A DNA stretch of 64,000 nt from Microbacterium sp. CBA3102 (lineage in GTDB: Bacteria; Actinomycetota; Actinomycetes; Actinomycetales; Microbacteriaceae): positions 3,410,001 through 3,474,000 of the forward strand of contig NZ_CP042412.1 in assembly GCF_007954505.1 (NCBI RefSeq), written 5' to 3'. The notes beneath the pieces are model-generated. The model did no database searches. It had not been told where the DNA came from and saw nothing but the letters and a program-made list of their open reading frames with translations. Positions 26,696 to 34,096 of this stretch are shown here, in pieces (the first letter of the stretch is position 1; every line of letters starts with the position of its first letter). A program made the translations under genes and the position numbers.

Positions 26696-28462
26696 CTATC
26701 CGAACTTGGGAAGGAGCTCGTCCATCGGGACAGTGGACGGCATCACGCGATAGGTCTTCATCACCTGCGTCATCGCCTTCTGGAAGGCGGATGCGGTGGC
26801 CGCGGACGATACAACCTTAGTCGGCTCGTCCAGGGTGACCACGACGACGTACTGCGGATCGTCCACCGGGGCGAACCCCACCATGCTGGTGTAGTAGACG
26901 CCGGCCTTGTAGCCGCCGTTGCCGTCGGACACCTGCGCGGTACCGGTCTTGCTGGTCACGCGGTAGCCCGGGACCTGGATGCGGTCCGCGTTGCCGCCCT
27001 GCACCGCCACGTTCTCCAGCATGCGCGTCAGCTCGGCCGCGGTCTGCTTCTTGATGATCTGCTCATGCTTCGGCGCCTCGGACTTCACGACGGTGCCGTC
27101 CTCGGCCGTGCACGATTCGACGAGGGAGAGATCGATCTTCTCCCCGCCGTTAGCGATCGCCTGGTAAGCACCGGCGAGTTGCGGCGCCGTCACCGTGAAG
27201 TACTGGCCGAACGTCGTCGTGTAGAGGGACTGACTGTCCCAGTCGCTGACCGGGTGGAGGATGCCGCCGACCTCCGAGGGGAAGTCGAGCGTCTTCTGGC
27301 CGACTCCGAACCTCTCGAGGTAGTCGTAGCGCACGTCCGGGGAGACCATGGTGCCGAACTTCGACAGCGCCACGTTCGACGAATCGATGAGCCCACCGGC
27401 GAGCGTGTAGTTGTAGGCGGGGTGACTGAACGCGTCGTTCACGACGGCCCCGTTGGGGAACGTCTCCCGCGACGACGCGGTGACCGTGCTCCGCGGCGTG
27501 AGACCCGCGCCCTCGATGACGGCGGCGGCCGTGATCGCCTTGAACGTGGATCCCGGCTCGAAGTCCTTGTGGAAGATCTGGCTGTACCGGGTCTCCGGCG
27601 TCGAGGAGTCCAGATCGTTGGGGTCCATCGAGGGCCATTCGGCTGCCGCGCGGATCTTGCCGGTCTTGACCTCGACGACCGTGACGGTACCGCCCTTGGC
27701 GCCCTGCTTCTGCGCCTCCTCACCGATCATCTGCTGCAGATACCACTGGAGGTCGCTGTTGATGGTGAGCTCCACGGAACCGCCGTCGACGGCCTCCACC
27801 GTGCGTTCACTGCCGGGGATCACCACGCCGTTCGATCCCCTGCGGTACGATTCCTCGCCGTCGATGGGTGCGAGGCACTTCTCACTCAGCTGCTCGATCC
27901 CGGCCTGCGCCTTCCCCGATCCGTCCAGGAAGCCGAGGATGTTCCCGGCGACCGCACCGTTCGGATAGACGCGGGTCTCCCTGCCCGCCATGTGGAGGTA
28001 GGCGAGCTTCAGGTCGCGCAGTTCGATGTACTGCTCCGTGGTGAGCGAATTCTTGAGCGGCGCGTACTGACTCTGCGAGTTCTCTGCGAGCGCGTCCGAC
28101 ACCAGGGCACGCACCTCATCGCCGGTCTGCCCGGTGATCGCGGCGATCTTCTCGGACGCTTCGGCCCACGGCACCTGGGGATCCTTCTCCTCCAGCTGCA
28201 TGATGACCTTCGGATTCAGCTGCGCGTCGTAGACCAGCACGCTCGATGCGAGCACGGTGCCCCCCGCGTCGACGATCGATCCGCGTCGGCCGGGGATCGT
28301 GTCCCCCGCGCCGATCTTGGTGAGGGACTGCGCGACGTGCTCGTCGGCGCTCACGACCTGGATGTCGATCAGGCGTACGACGAAAGCCGCCAACACGGAG
28401 AGGATGACGGCGAGGGCGACGACGGTCCGTCGCCGAGGACCGCGGGTTGCTCGTGTCGTCAT
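26696..28462 (-). CDS. ftsI: peptidoglycan D,D-transpeptidase FtsI/PBP3-type
   Basis: Class B penicillin-binding protein that cross-links septal wall (588 residues). One N-terminal membrane helix (about 12-32) precedes a dimerisation domain and the transpeptidase domain with SxxK in PGSTFKAITA near residue 305, SxN in DSSNVALS near 360, and SKTGTAQV near 505. No PASTA repeats follow. GGAGAG precedes ATG 28462. It partners FtsW encoded in the same cluster. Confidence 0.96.
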   Translation of the reverse strand: MTTRATRGPRRRTVVALAVILSVLAAFVVRLIDIQVVSADEHVAQSLTKIGAGDTIPGRRGSIVDAGGTVLASSVLVYDAQLNPKVIMQLEEKDPQVPWAEASEKIAAITGQTGDEVRALVSDALAENSQSQYAPLKNSLTTEQYIELRDLKLAYLHMAGRETRVYPNGAVAGNILGFLDGSGKAQAGIEQLSEKCLAPIDGEESYRRGSNGVVIPGSERTVEAVDGGSVELTINSDLQWYLQQMIGEEAQKQGAKGGTVTVVEVKTGKIRAAAEWPSMDPNDLDSSTPETRYSQIFHKDFEPGSTFKAITAAAVIEGAGLTPRSTVTASSRETFPNGAVVNDAFSHPAYNYTLAGGLIDSSNVALSKFGTMVSPDVRYDYLERFGVGQKTLDFPSEVGGILHPVSDWDSQSLYTTTFGQYFTVTAPQLAGAYQAIANGGEKIDLSLVESCTAEDGTVVKSEAPKHEQIIKKQTAAELTRMLENVAVQGGNADRIQVPGYRVTSKTGTAQVSDGNGGYKAGVYYTSMVGFAPVDDPQYVVVVTLDEPTKVVSSAATASAFQKAMTQVMKTYRVMPSTVPMDELLPKFG

Positions 28463-28492
28463 GCGATCTCTCCATCGATCATTTCGTGCGGG

Positions 28493-29053
28493 TCAGTGCG
28501 TGGTGGGACTCGGGAGCCCGTCGGTGATGGCCGGCGGAAGGTCCGGCGTCGTCTGGGCCGTGTCGCCGTCGTCGGTCACGGTCTCCGCCGGCGGCGGTTC
28601 CACGATCAGGGAGTTGGCCACAGCCGCCGCGCCGTCGGGGTTGACGGTCGAGATCCCCTCCGCGCCGGCTCCGGTGCCGAAGAGCGCTCCGTCGCTGAGC
28701 CGCAGGTACGAGGGAGAACCGGCGACGACCATGCCGAGATCGGCAGCGCTGCTGGCGAGCACCTGCGGCGAGCTGAGGCCGGTGAGCTCTTCCTGCAGCG
28801 CGTGGGACCGGAGATCCAGTTCACGCTGCTGCGAGGAGAGCCCGGCCAAGGTGAACGAATCCTGGGTGATCGCGAGCGAAAACCCCACCTGTGCCGCACC
28901 GATCGCCAGGGCCCCACCCAGGGCGACGAGCGCGTACGCGAGCTTCGGCTTGCGACGGACCGCCGGCCGCGTGACGGGCTGCAGCCGCCTCTGTGGCTCA
29001 CGGGTCGGTGTGAGGGGCGTCGCGGGCTTGCGGACCACCGCGTTCAGACTCAT
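28493..29053 (-). CDS. FtsL-like bitopic division protein
   Basis: 186-residue protein in the position held by FtsL or Rv2164c-type proteins. About 38 basic cytoplasmic residues are followed by one membrane helix (about 40-62) and a short coiled-coil-like region ([19 protein letters not shown]). A Pro/Thr/Ala-rich, probably disordered tail ends it. ATG 29053 overlaps the rsmH stop as ATGA. FtsL proteins are poorly conserved, so the call rests mainly on position, topology and the heptad-like segment. Confidence 0.8.
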   Translation of the reverse strand: MSLNAVVRKPATPLTPTREPQRRLQPVTRPAVRRKPKLAYALVALGGALAIGAAQVGFSLAITQDSFTLAGLSSQQRELDLRSHALQEELTGLSSPQVLASSAADLGMVVAGSPSYLRLSDGALFGTGAGAEGISTVNPDGAAAVANSLIVEPPPAETVTDDGDTAQTTPDLPPAITDGLPSPTTH

Positions 29054-29988
29054 GCGCTCTCCCGGAGTTTCTCGGCGGCGCGCAGCCGCACCGGGATCGC
29101 CCGGGGGTTGCGCGCGCGTTCGTCGTCGCCGGCGAGTTCCGCACCCTTGGTGAGGATGCGGAACCGCGGAGCATGTTCGGGCAGTTCCACCGGAAGCCCG
29201 GCCGGCGCCGTCGAGGCCGACGCCGCGGCGAAGGCCTGCTTGACGAGCCGGTCCTCGAGCGACTGGTACGACATCACCACGATGCGTCCGCCGACATCGA
29301 GCGCATCCATCGCTGACGGGATCGCGTCGGCCAGCACGTTGAGCTCGGTGTTCACCTCGATGCGCAGGGCCTGGAACACGCGCTTGGCCGGATGCCCGGC
29401 ACGCTGTGCGGCAGCGGGAGTCGCCGCGATCAGGATCTCGACGAGCTCGCCGGAGCGGGTGATCGGCTGCTTCTGACGCGCCTCGATGATGAAGCGCGCG
29501 TAGCGACCGGCGAGCTTCTCCTCCCCGTACCGCTCGAAGATGCGGCGCAGGTTGCCTTCGCTGTACGTCGCGATGACATCGGCAGCGGTGACGCCCTTGG
29601 TCTGGTCCATGCGCATGTCGAGAGGAGCATCCTTCGAGTATGCGAATCCGCGCTCGGCCTCGTCGAGTTGGAGGGAGGAGACCCCGAGGTCGAAGAGGAT
29701 CCCTGCCGCGCCCTGCGCGTGCAGTCCAATCTCGTCGTACACCGTGTGCACCAGCGTGACGCGGTCCCCGAATCGGGCGAGCCGCTCCCCCGCGATGCGC
29801 AACGCGTCGGTGTCGCGGTCGAGCCCGATCAGTCGGATGTTCGGAAAACGCTCGAGCAGAGCTTCGGAGTGGCCGCCCATACCGAGCGTGGCGTCCACGA
29901 GCACCGCTCCGTCCGCGTGAAGGGCGGGAGCGAGCAACTCGACGCAGCGGTCGAGCAGGACGGGGGTGTGGATGTCTCGGAGGTTCAT
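29050..29988 (-). CDS. rsmH: 16S rRNA (cytosine-1402-N4)-methyltransferase
   Basis: SAM-dependent methyltransferase (also called MraW) that modifies C1402 of 16S rRNA. The 312 residues show [13 protein letters not shown] at the start, the SAM site [15 protein letters not shown] near residue 30 and the conserved [19 protein letters not shown], then [14 protein letters not shown]. The start chosen is ATG 29988 ([11 protein letters not shown]); upstream in-frame codons look non-coding. Second gene of the dcw cluster, 103 bp after mraZ. Confidence 0.97.
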   Translation of the reverse strand: MNLRDIHTPVLLDRCVELLAPALHADGAVLVDATLGMGGHSEALLERFPNIRLIGLDRDTDALRIAGERLARFGDRVTLVHTVYDEIGLHAQGAAGILFDLGVSSLQLDEAERGFAYSKDAPLDMRMDQTKGVTAADVIATYSEGNLRRIFERYGEEKLAGRYARFIIEARQKQPITRSGELVEILIAATPAAAQRAGHPAKRVFQALRIEVNTELNVLADAIPSAMDALDVGGRIVVMSYQSLEDRLVKQAFAAASASTAPAGLPVELPEHAPRFRILTKGAELAGDDERARNPRAIPVRLRAAEKLRESA

Positions 29989-30091
29989 GATCTTTCTCGG
30001 GGGTGACCATCGGCTCTGATCCCCCTCCGCTTCTCGACCCGGCACCGGGGAAGTGTGTCGGGGCGGGAGCGGCGGGGCATCACAGCCGTGG

Positions 30092-30523
30092 TCAGAAGAG
30101 TCCCGGAATCACCTCCTGCTCGAGGTCGGAGTAGGTCTCCTCACCAGCGGCGAGGTAGGCGTTCCAGCTCTCCGCGTCCCAGATCTCGGCGTGGGCGCCG
30201 ACTCCGGTGACGATGAGCTCCTTCTGCAGCCCTGCGTACTGACGCAGGTGCGCGGGGATGGTGATGCGGTTCTGACTGTCGGGCATCTCCGCACTCGCAC
30301 CGGAGAGGAACAGACGCATGAAGTCACGCGCCTGCTTGTTGGCGAGCGGAGCCTGGCGGATCCGCTCGTGCATCGCCTCGAACTCGGCCGTGCTGAACAC
30401 GTAGAGGCACCGCTCCTGGCCGCGGGTGACGACGATGCCGCCACCGAGGTCCTCGCGGAACTTCGCAGGAAGGATGACCCGTCCTTTGTCGTCCAGCTTC
30501 GGAGAGTGCGTACCCAGCAACAT
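30092..30523 (-). CDS. mraZ: transcriptional regulator MraZ
   Basis: First gene of the dcw cluster; DNA-binding repressor that controls its own promoter in other bacteria. The 143 residues form two AbrB-like SpoVT folds, each with the DxxGR-type motif ([14 protein letters not shown] and [14 protein letters not shown]). GAGGGGG lies about 11 nt before ATG 30523, slightly distant. Three GTGGAG-type boxes at 10-bp intervals sit 41-66 bp upstream, the expected MraZ operator. Confidence 0.96.
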   Translation of the reverse strand: MLLGTHSPKLDDKGRVILPAKFREDLGGGIVVTRGQERCLYVFSTAEFEAMHERIRQAPLANKQARDFMRLFLSGASAEMPDSQNRITIPAHLRQYAGLQKELIVTGVGAHAEIWDAESWNAYLAAGEETYSDLEQEVIPGLF

Positions 30524-30563
30524 CGGCCATCACCCCCTCTGCGTCCGGCCAACTCGAGGTGCG

Positions 30564-30589
30564 CCCCACTTTACTCCACTTTCCTCCAC
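30564..30589 (-). promoter_or_regulatory. MraZ operator, three direct repeats
   Basis: On the mraZ coding strand the sequence reads GTGGAG, GTGGAG, GTGGGG (30589-30584, 30579-30574, 30569-30564), each preceded by AAA or TAA, with an exact 10-bp period. MraZ of other bacteria binds GTGG-type tandem repeats spaced about 10 bp in its own promoter. Confidence 0.8.
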
Positions 30590-30646
30590 TTACCTACGAC
30601 CAATCCGGGAAATCACGGGTCGCGCGCAAAAGGGCATGCTGAAATC

Positions 30647-30662
30647 CCGCGGAATTCCGCGG
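30647..30662. repeat. perfect 16-bp palindrome beside the second box array
   Basis: CCGCGGAATTCCGCGG is a perfect palindrome without a loop. Its last base is the first base of the outer GTGGAG array. Confidence 0.6.
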
Positions 30663-30688
30663 TGGAGTGAAGTGGAGGCTCAGTGGAG
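30662..30688 (+). promoter_or_regulatory. second, inverted set of GTGGAG boxes
   Basis: GTGGAG occurs at 30662-30667, 30672-30677 and 30683-30688 on the plus strand, so it points away from mraZ. It is 73 bp upstream of the first set, with a period of 10 then 11 bp. The same hexamer as in the mraZ operator suggests that MraZ could bind both arrays. Confidence 0.55.
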
Positions 30689-30710
30689 GAGCGTGGCGGC
30701 CCGCGCGTTA

Positions 30711-30751
30711 ACGACAGAAGCCCGGATGCTCAGCATCCGGGCTTCTGTCGT
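30711..30751 (-). terminator. long perfect hairpin after the DUF3040 gene
   Basis: Two perfect 20-bp arms (ACGACAGAAGCCCGGATGCT and its complement) separated by one base, 16 nt beyond the stop of the DUF3040 gene. It separates that gene from the mraZ control region. Confidence 0.8.
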
Positions 30752-30767
30752 GAGAAGTGTGTGGGGG

Positions 30768-31142
30768 TCAGTGACCGTCCTGCCGACGATCCCAGCGGTC
30801 GTTCATACGGTCCATGAACGAGGCGGAATCCTGCCGCTTCGCCGCAGAGCGTTCCCGAGGCTGCGCAGGAGCCGTGCGCCGCACGGGCGTGACGGCCACG
30901 ATGACACCGGCGAGCATCGCCACGAATCCGATCACGCCGACCACGATGCCCCATACGCCGCCGAGGATGACGCCGGCCACGAGGCCGCCGACACCGGCGA
31001 GGAGAAGGAGAGCACCGTAGACCAGATTTCGGTAGCTCAGTGCGCGGTCGCCGGACGGCGCGCTCACGACGTCGGCATCATTGTGAAGGAGATGGCGTTC
31101 CATCTCGTCGAGCAGACGCTGCTCCTGTTCGGAGAGTGGCAT
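30768..31142 (-). CDS. DUF3040 family membrane protein
   Basis: Conserved actinobacterial protein of unknown function (124 residues), beside mraZ as in mycobacteria (Rv2169c region, from memory). MPLSEQEQRLLDEMERHLL at the N-terminus is the family hallmark. Two adjoining membrane segments (about 42-62 and 63-83) and a basic cytoplasmic tail ending DRWDRRQDGH follow. GAGGGGG precedes ATG 31142; a TAGAAT hexamer at 31176-31171 could be its -10. Confidence 0.88.
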   Translation of the reverse strand: MPLSEQEQRLLDEMERHLLHNDADVVSAPSGDRALSYRNLVYGALLLLAGVGGLVAGVILGGVWGIVVGVIGFVAMLAGVIVAVTPVRRTAPAQPRERSAAKRQDSASFMDRMNDRWDRRQDGH

Positions 31143-31204
31143 TTCGTCCCCCTCGGGTATCGTGCCTCCCATTCTACGCGCGCGGAGGCGTCCGGGGCTA
31201 GCAG

Positions 31205-31232
31205 TTCGACGTCCCCTTGCTTTACGTATGCT
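31205..31232 (+). promoter_or_regulatory. leaderless promoter of the polyprenyl synthase gene
   Basis: TTCGAC (31205-31210), 16-bp spacer, TATGCT (31227-31232), then 7 nt to a GTG start codon. The transcript would begin at or next to the start codon. Confidence 0.55.
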
Positions 31233-31239
31233 GGGAGTC

Positions 31240-32328
31240 GTGTCGTCCTCCTCCCCCGTCCCCGGCGCGGTCGCCGCTCGCCTCGACCGCTTCCTCGCAC
31301 GGATGCGCGACGAATCCGCCGACTACGGCCCGGACGCCGTCTCGTTTCTCGATGCCGCGGCCGGCACCCTCGAAGGAGGGAAGAGACTGCGCGCCCGGTT
31401 CTGCCACGCCGGCTGGCGCGCCGTCGCACGCTTCCACGAGCGTGACGCGGCAGAGACCGAGGCGCTCTGGGACGTGTGCACCGCGTTGGAGATCTTCCAA
31501 TCCGCGGCTCTCGTGCACGACGATCTGATCGACAACTCCGACACCCGTCGCGGGAGGCCGGCAGCCCATCGCGCGCTCCAGGCGTCGCACGACGAAGCCG
31601 GGTGGTCGGGAGATGCCGAGTCGTTCGGCCGCGCCTCCGCGATTCTTCTCGGCGACCTTCTCGTCGCCTGGAGCGACGATCTGCTCGAGGCCGCGCTGGA
31701 CGACCAGCCGCACGCGCGCGCCGTGCGCTCCGAGTACGCCCGGATGCGCCGGGACGTGACCACGGGGCAGTTCCTCGACATCGCCGAGGAGTCGGCCTGG
31801 AGCGTCAACGATGGAGCGCTGCACGCCGATCGGGCGCTGCGCGTGGCATCTCTCAAGTCGGCCAGATACAGCATCGAGCAGCCGCTGGTCCTCGGCGGCG
31901 CACTCGCCGGTGCCGACGCCGATCAGCTGGACGCGCTTCGCCGTTTCGGTCACCCGATCGGGATGGCCTTCCAACTGCGCGACGACGTGCTCGGAGTGTT
32001 CGGCGACGCCTCCGTCACCGGGAAACCGGCCGGTGACGACCTTCGGGAAGGCAAGCGCACGGTTCTGATCGCTCTCACGCGGCAGGCGCTCGACACCTCA
32101 GCGAGGAATCTGCTCGACGAGATGCTCGGAGACGTCGAGCTGACACCGCAGCAGGTGACCTCCTTGCAGGCGACGATCACCGACTCGGGTGCGCTCGCTC
32201 AGGTCGAGACCATGATCGCGGACTACGCCCGGGACGCTGACCGCGCCCTCTCGGGCGCCCGGCTCGACAACGCCGCGGTCGGCGAACTGCGTGAACTCGC
32301 ACGCGCAGCGACGGTCCGTTCCGCCTGA
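31240..32328 (+). CDS. polyprenyl diphosphate synthase (trans-prenyltransferase)
   Basis: Condenses isopentenyl diphosphate onto allylic diphosphates; the product chain length is not certain (geranylgeranyl or longer). All-helical synthase, 362 residues. The first Asp-rich motif is HDDLIDNSDTRRG near residue 93 and the second is LRDDVLGVFGD near 247, the DDxxG form common in actinobacterial IdsA-type enzymes. GGKRLRARF is also conserved. I chose GTG 31240 because of the leaderless promoter; ATG 31228 is an alternative. Position matches Rv2173 (idsA2) of M. tuberculosis. Confidence 0.92.
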   Translation: MSSSSPVPGAVAARLDRFLARMRDESADYGPDAVSFLDAAAGTLEGGKRLRARFCHAGWRAVARFHERDAAETEALWDVCTALEIFQSAALVHDDLIDNSDTRRGRPAAHRALQASHDEAGWSGDAESFGRASAILLGDLLVAWSDDLLEAALDDQPHARAVRSEYARMRRDVTTGQFLDIAEESAWSVNDGALHADRALRVASLKSARYSIEQPLVLGGALAGADADQLDALRRFGHPIGMAFQLRDDVLGVFGDASVTGKPAGDDLREGKRTVLIALTRQALDTSARNLLDEMLGDVELTPQQVTSLQATITDSGALAQVETMIADYARDADRALSGARLDNAAVGELRELARAATVRSA

Positions 32329-32341
32329 CCCGACGGACCCC

Positions 32342-32710
32342 TCAGGCGAGAGTGCGTGCGAGTCGACGCACGGCGCTCTTGTGCCCCGCCAGCAGTGCGT
32401 CGATCGGCGAACGCCCCAGGCTCTCCTCGTCCGCGAGCAGCCAGTCGATCAGCTCGTCGTCGGTGAAGCCCGCATCCTGGAGCACGATGATCGTTCCCCG
32501 CAAGGAGCTCAGTGGACGCCCGTCGACGATGAACACCGCCGGCACGGCGAAGGTGCCGGTGCGACGGGACCCGACCAGGTAGTGCTCGTCGATCAGACGG
32601 CGCACGCGACCGAGCGGCTCGTCGAGCACCTCGACGAGGTCGGGCATCGTCAGCCACTCGACGGCAGCGGCGGCAGGGGATCCAGCAACGTTCTCAGACA
32701 CGTTGCCCAC
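32342..32710 (-). CDS. Rv2175c-like winged-helix DNA-binding protein
   Basis: Small protein (122 residues) similar to M. tuberculosis Rv2175c, a DNA-binding substrate of kinase PknL. The N-terminal helix-turn-helix (WLTMPDLVEVLDEPLGRVRRLIDEHYLVGSRRTG) is followed by FAVPAVFIVDGRPLSSLRGTIIVLQDAGFTDDELIDWLL and a C-terminal helix with PIDALLAGHKSAVRRLA. GTG 32710 has GGAG 8 nt upstream; ATG 32737 and GTG 32701 are alternatives. A PknL-type kinase gene lies 1.4 kb away and a four-unit repeat lies upstream of the start. Confidence 0.85.
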   Translation of the reverse strand: MGNVSENVAGSPAAAAVEWLTMPDLVEVLDEPLGRVRRLIDEHYLVGSRRTGTFAVPAVFIVDGRPLSSLRGTIIVLQDAGFTDDELIDWLLADEESLGRSPIDALLAGHKSAVRRLARTLA

Positions 32711-32761
32711 TATCTCATCTCCGCCGGGATGCCGCATATCGACCCATCAGCCCCATGCGTC

Positions 32762-32798
32762 ACTTCCGTCACTTCTGTTGACTTCCGTTTACATCCGT
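32762..32798. repeat. four tandem ~10-bp repeats between the Rv2175c-like and LysM genes
   Basis: ACTTCCGT, ACTTCTGT, ACTTCCGT and ACATCCGT begin at 32762, 32771, 32781 and 32791 (period 9, 10, 10). They lie in the divergent control region, and a TTGACT hexamer spans the second-third junction. Helical-turn spacing suggests a cooperative operator. Confidence 0.6.
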
Positions 32799-32831
32799 GT
32801 CAGCGTGAAGTGCTCGAAAAGGGGGCTCGCC

Positions 32832-34019
32832 TTGGGAATCAAGACCGCCACGCGTCGAACGCGCAACCTGCAGCTCGGACTGCCTGCGGCCGTCCTGGGG
32901 GCTCTGGCCGCCACGCTCACCAGCGCTCCCGCCGACGCCGCCTCGACGACGACGACGGACTTCTCGCCGATCGAGCGCCCGCGCAGCGTGCCCGTGCGCA
33001 CAGTACCCGCCCAGTCCGCACCGTCGAACTATGTCGTCCAGCCCGGTGACACCGTCTCGGCGATCGCCTCACGCTTCGGGCTCCGCACGGTCGACGTGCT
33101 GTCCTGGAACGGGCTCTCGTGGCGTTCGGTCATCTACCCGGGCCAGACCCTGACCCTGCAGGCGTCGGCCGCACCGGCCGTCGCGCCGGCGCCGGCTCCG
33201 ACGGCGACCGCGACATCGCATCAGGTCGTCGCCGGCGACACCGTGTACGCGATCGCCCGGAAGTACGGCACCACCGTGGATGCCATGCTCGCTGCGAACG
33301 GGCTGACACGCGCTTCGGTGATCTATCCGGGACAGCGCCTCGTCGTCTCCGGCTCCGCTGCGCCGCAGGCGGCCGCCGCGCCGGCTGCCACGCCTGCCAC
33401 TCCCCCTGCATCCGCGGCGGCCCACACCGTCGTCGCGGGTGACACCCTGTTCGGCATCGCGCAGAAGTACGGGACCACCACCCACGCGCTGTTCACCCTG
33501 AACGGACTCGGCCCGTCATCGATCATCTACCCCGGTCAGCGACTCGCCGTGCAGGCCGCCCCTGCCCCTGCGGCGTCGAGCACCGCCGCGACCGGCGGGC
33601 AGCGCTCCGCGAGCCTCACCGCCGAGCAGGCGTCGAACGCCGCCCTCATCATCCGCATCGGCCGCGAGCTCGGTGTGAGCGATCGCGCCATCGCTCTGGC
33701 ACTCGCGACCGGCATGGTCGAGTCGGGACTCCGCAACCTCGACTGGGGCGACCGCGATTCACTCGGGATCTTCCAGCAACGCCCGAGCACCGGATGGGGA
33801 ACGCCCGCGCAGATCATGGACGCGGACCGCAGCACGCGAGTGTTCTTCGGTGGTCAGCACGATCCGAACGGACAGGCGACGCGAGGGCTCCTCGACATCC
33901 CCGGCTGGGAGAGCATGCCGTTCACCTCGGCCGCTCAGGCCGTGCAGATCTCGGCCTATCCCGACCGATACGGCCAATGGGAGACGCAAGCTTATGCCTG
34001 GCTCGCGCTCTACGGGTGA
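32832..34019 (+). CDS. secreted LysM protein with lytic-enzyme-like C-terminal domain
   Basis: Exported wall protein of 395 residues. A signal peptide (basic start, hydrophobic core, cut near SAPADAAS, about 38-40) is followed by three LysM domains (NYVVQPGDTVSAIA..., HQVVAGDTVYAIA..., HTVVAGDTLFGIA...), each ended by IYPGQ, joined by Ala/Pro linkers. The C-terminal 135 residues contain MVESGLRNLDWGDRDSLGIFQQRPSTGWGTP, resembling lysozyme-like domains next to actinobacterial peptidoglycan hydrolases; its Glu is a plausible catalytic residue. TTG 32832 is chosen because AGGGGG lies 6 nt upstream. Activity is inference. Confidence 0.85.
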   Translation: MGIKTATRRTRNLQLGLPAAVLGALAATLTSAPADAASTTTTDFSPIERPRSVPVRTVPAQSAPSNYVVQPGDTVSAIASRFGLRTVDVLSWNGLSWRSVIYPGQTLTLQASAAPAVAPAPAPTATATSHQVVAGDTVYAIARKYGTTVDAMLAANGLTRASVIYPGQRLVVSGSAAPQAAAAPAATPATPPASAAAHTVVAGDTLFGIAQKYGTTTHALFTLNGLGPSSIIYPGQRLAVQAAPAPAASSTAATGGQRSASLTAEQASNAALIIRIGRELGVSDRAIALALATGMVESGLRNLDWGDRDSLGIFQQRPSTGWGTPAQIMDADRSTRVFFGGQHDPNGQATRGLLDIPGWESMPFTSAAQAVQISAYPDRYGQWETQAYAWLALYG

Positions 34020-34062
34020 CGACATCCGGAAAACCGACACCGCCGAGAGGTGAGCCGCTCCC

Positions 34063-34090
34063 CTGACTTTCAGGCAGTCCTCCATAGAAT
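34063..34090 (+). promoter_or_regulatory. leaderless promoter of the PASTA kinase gene
   Basis: CTGACT (34063-34068), 16-bp spacer, TAGAAT (34085-34090), then 6 nt to the GTG start. There is no ribosome site in the 6-nt gap. Confidence 0.5.
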
Positions 34091-34096
34091 TCTGAC

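Noticed and set aside
25388..29476. 1362-codon open frame on the plus strand
   Set aside because: Antisense to murF, ftsI, the ftsL-like gene and rsmH; a low-complexity product caused by high GC content.
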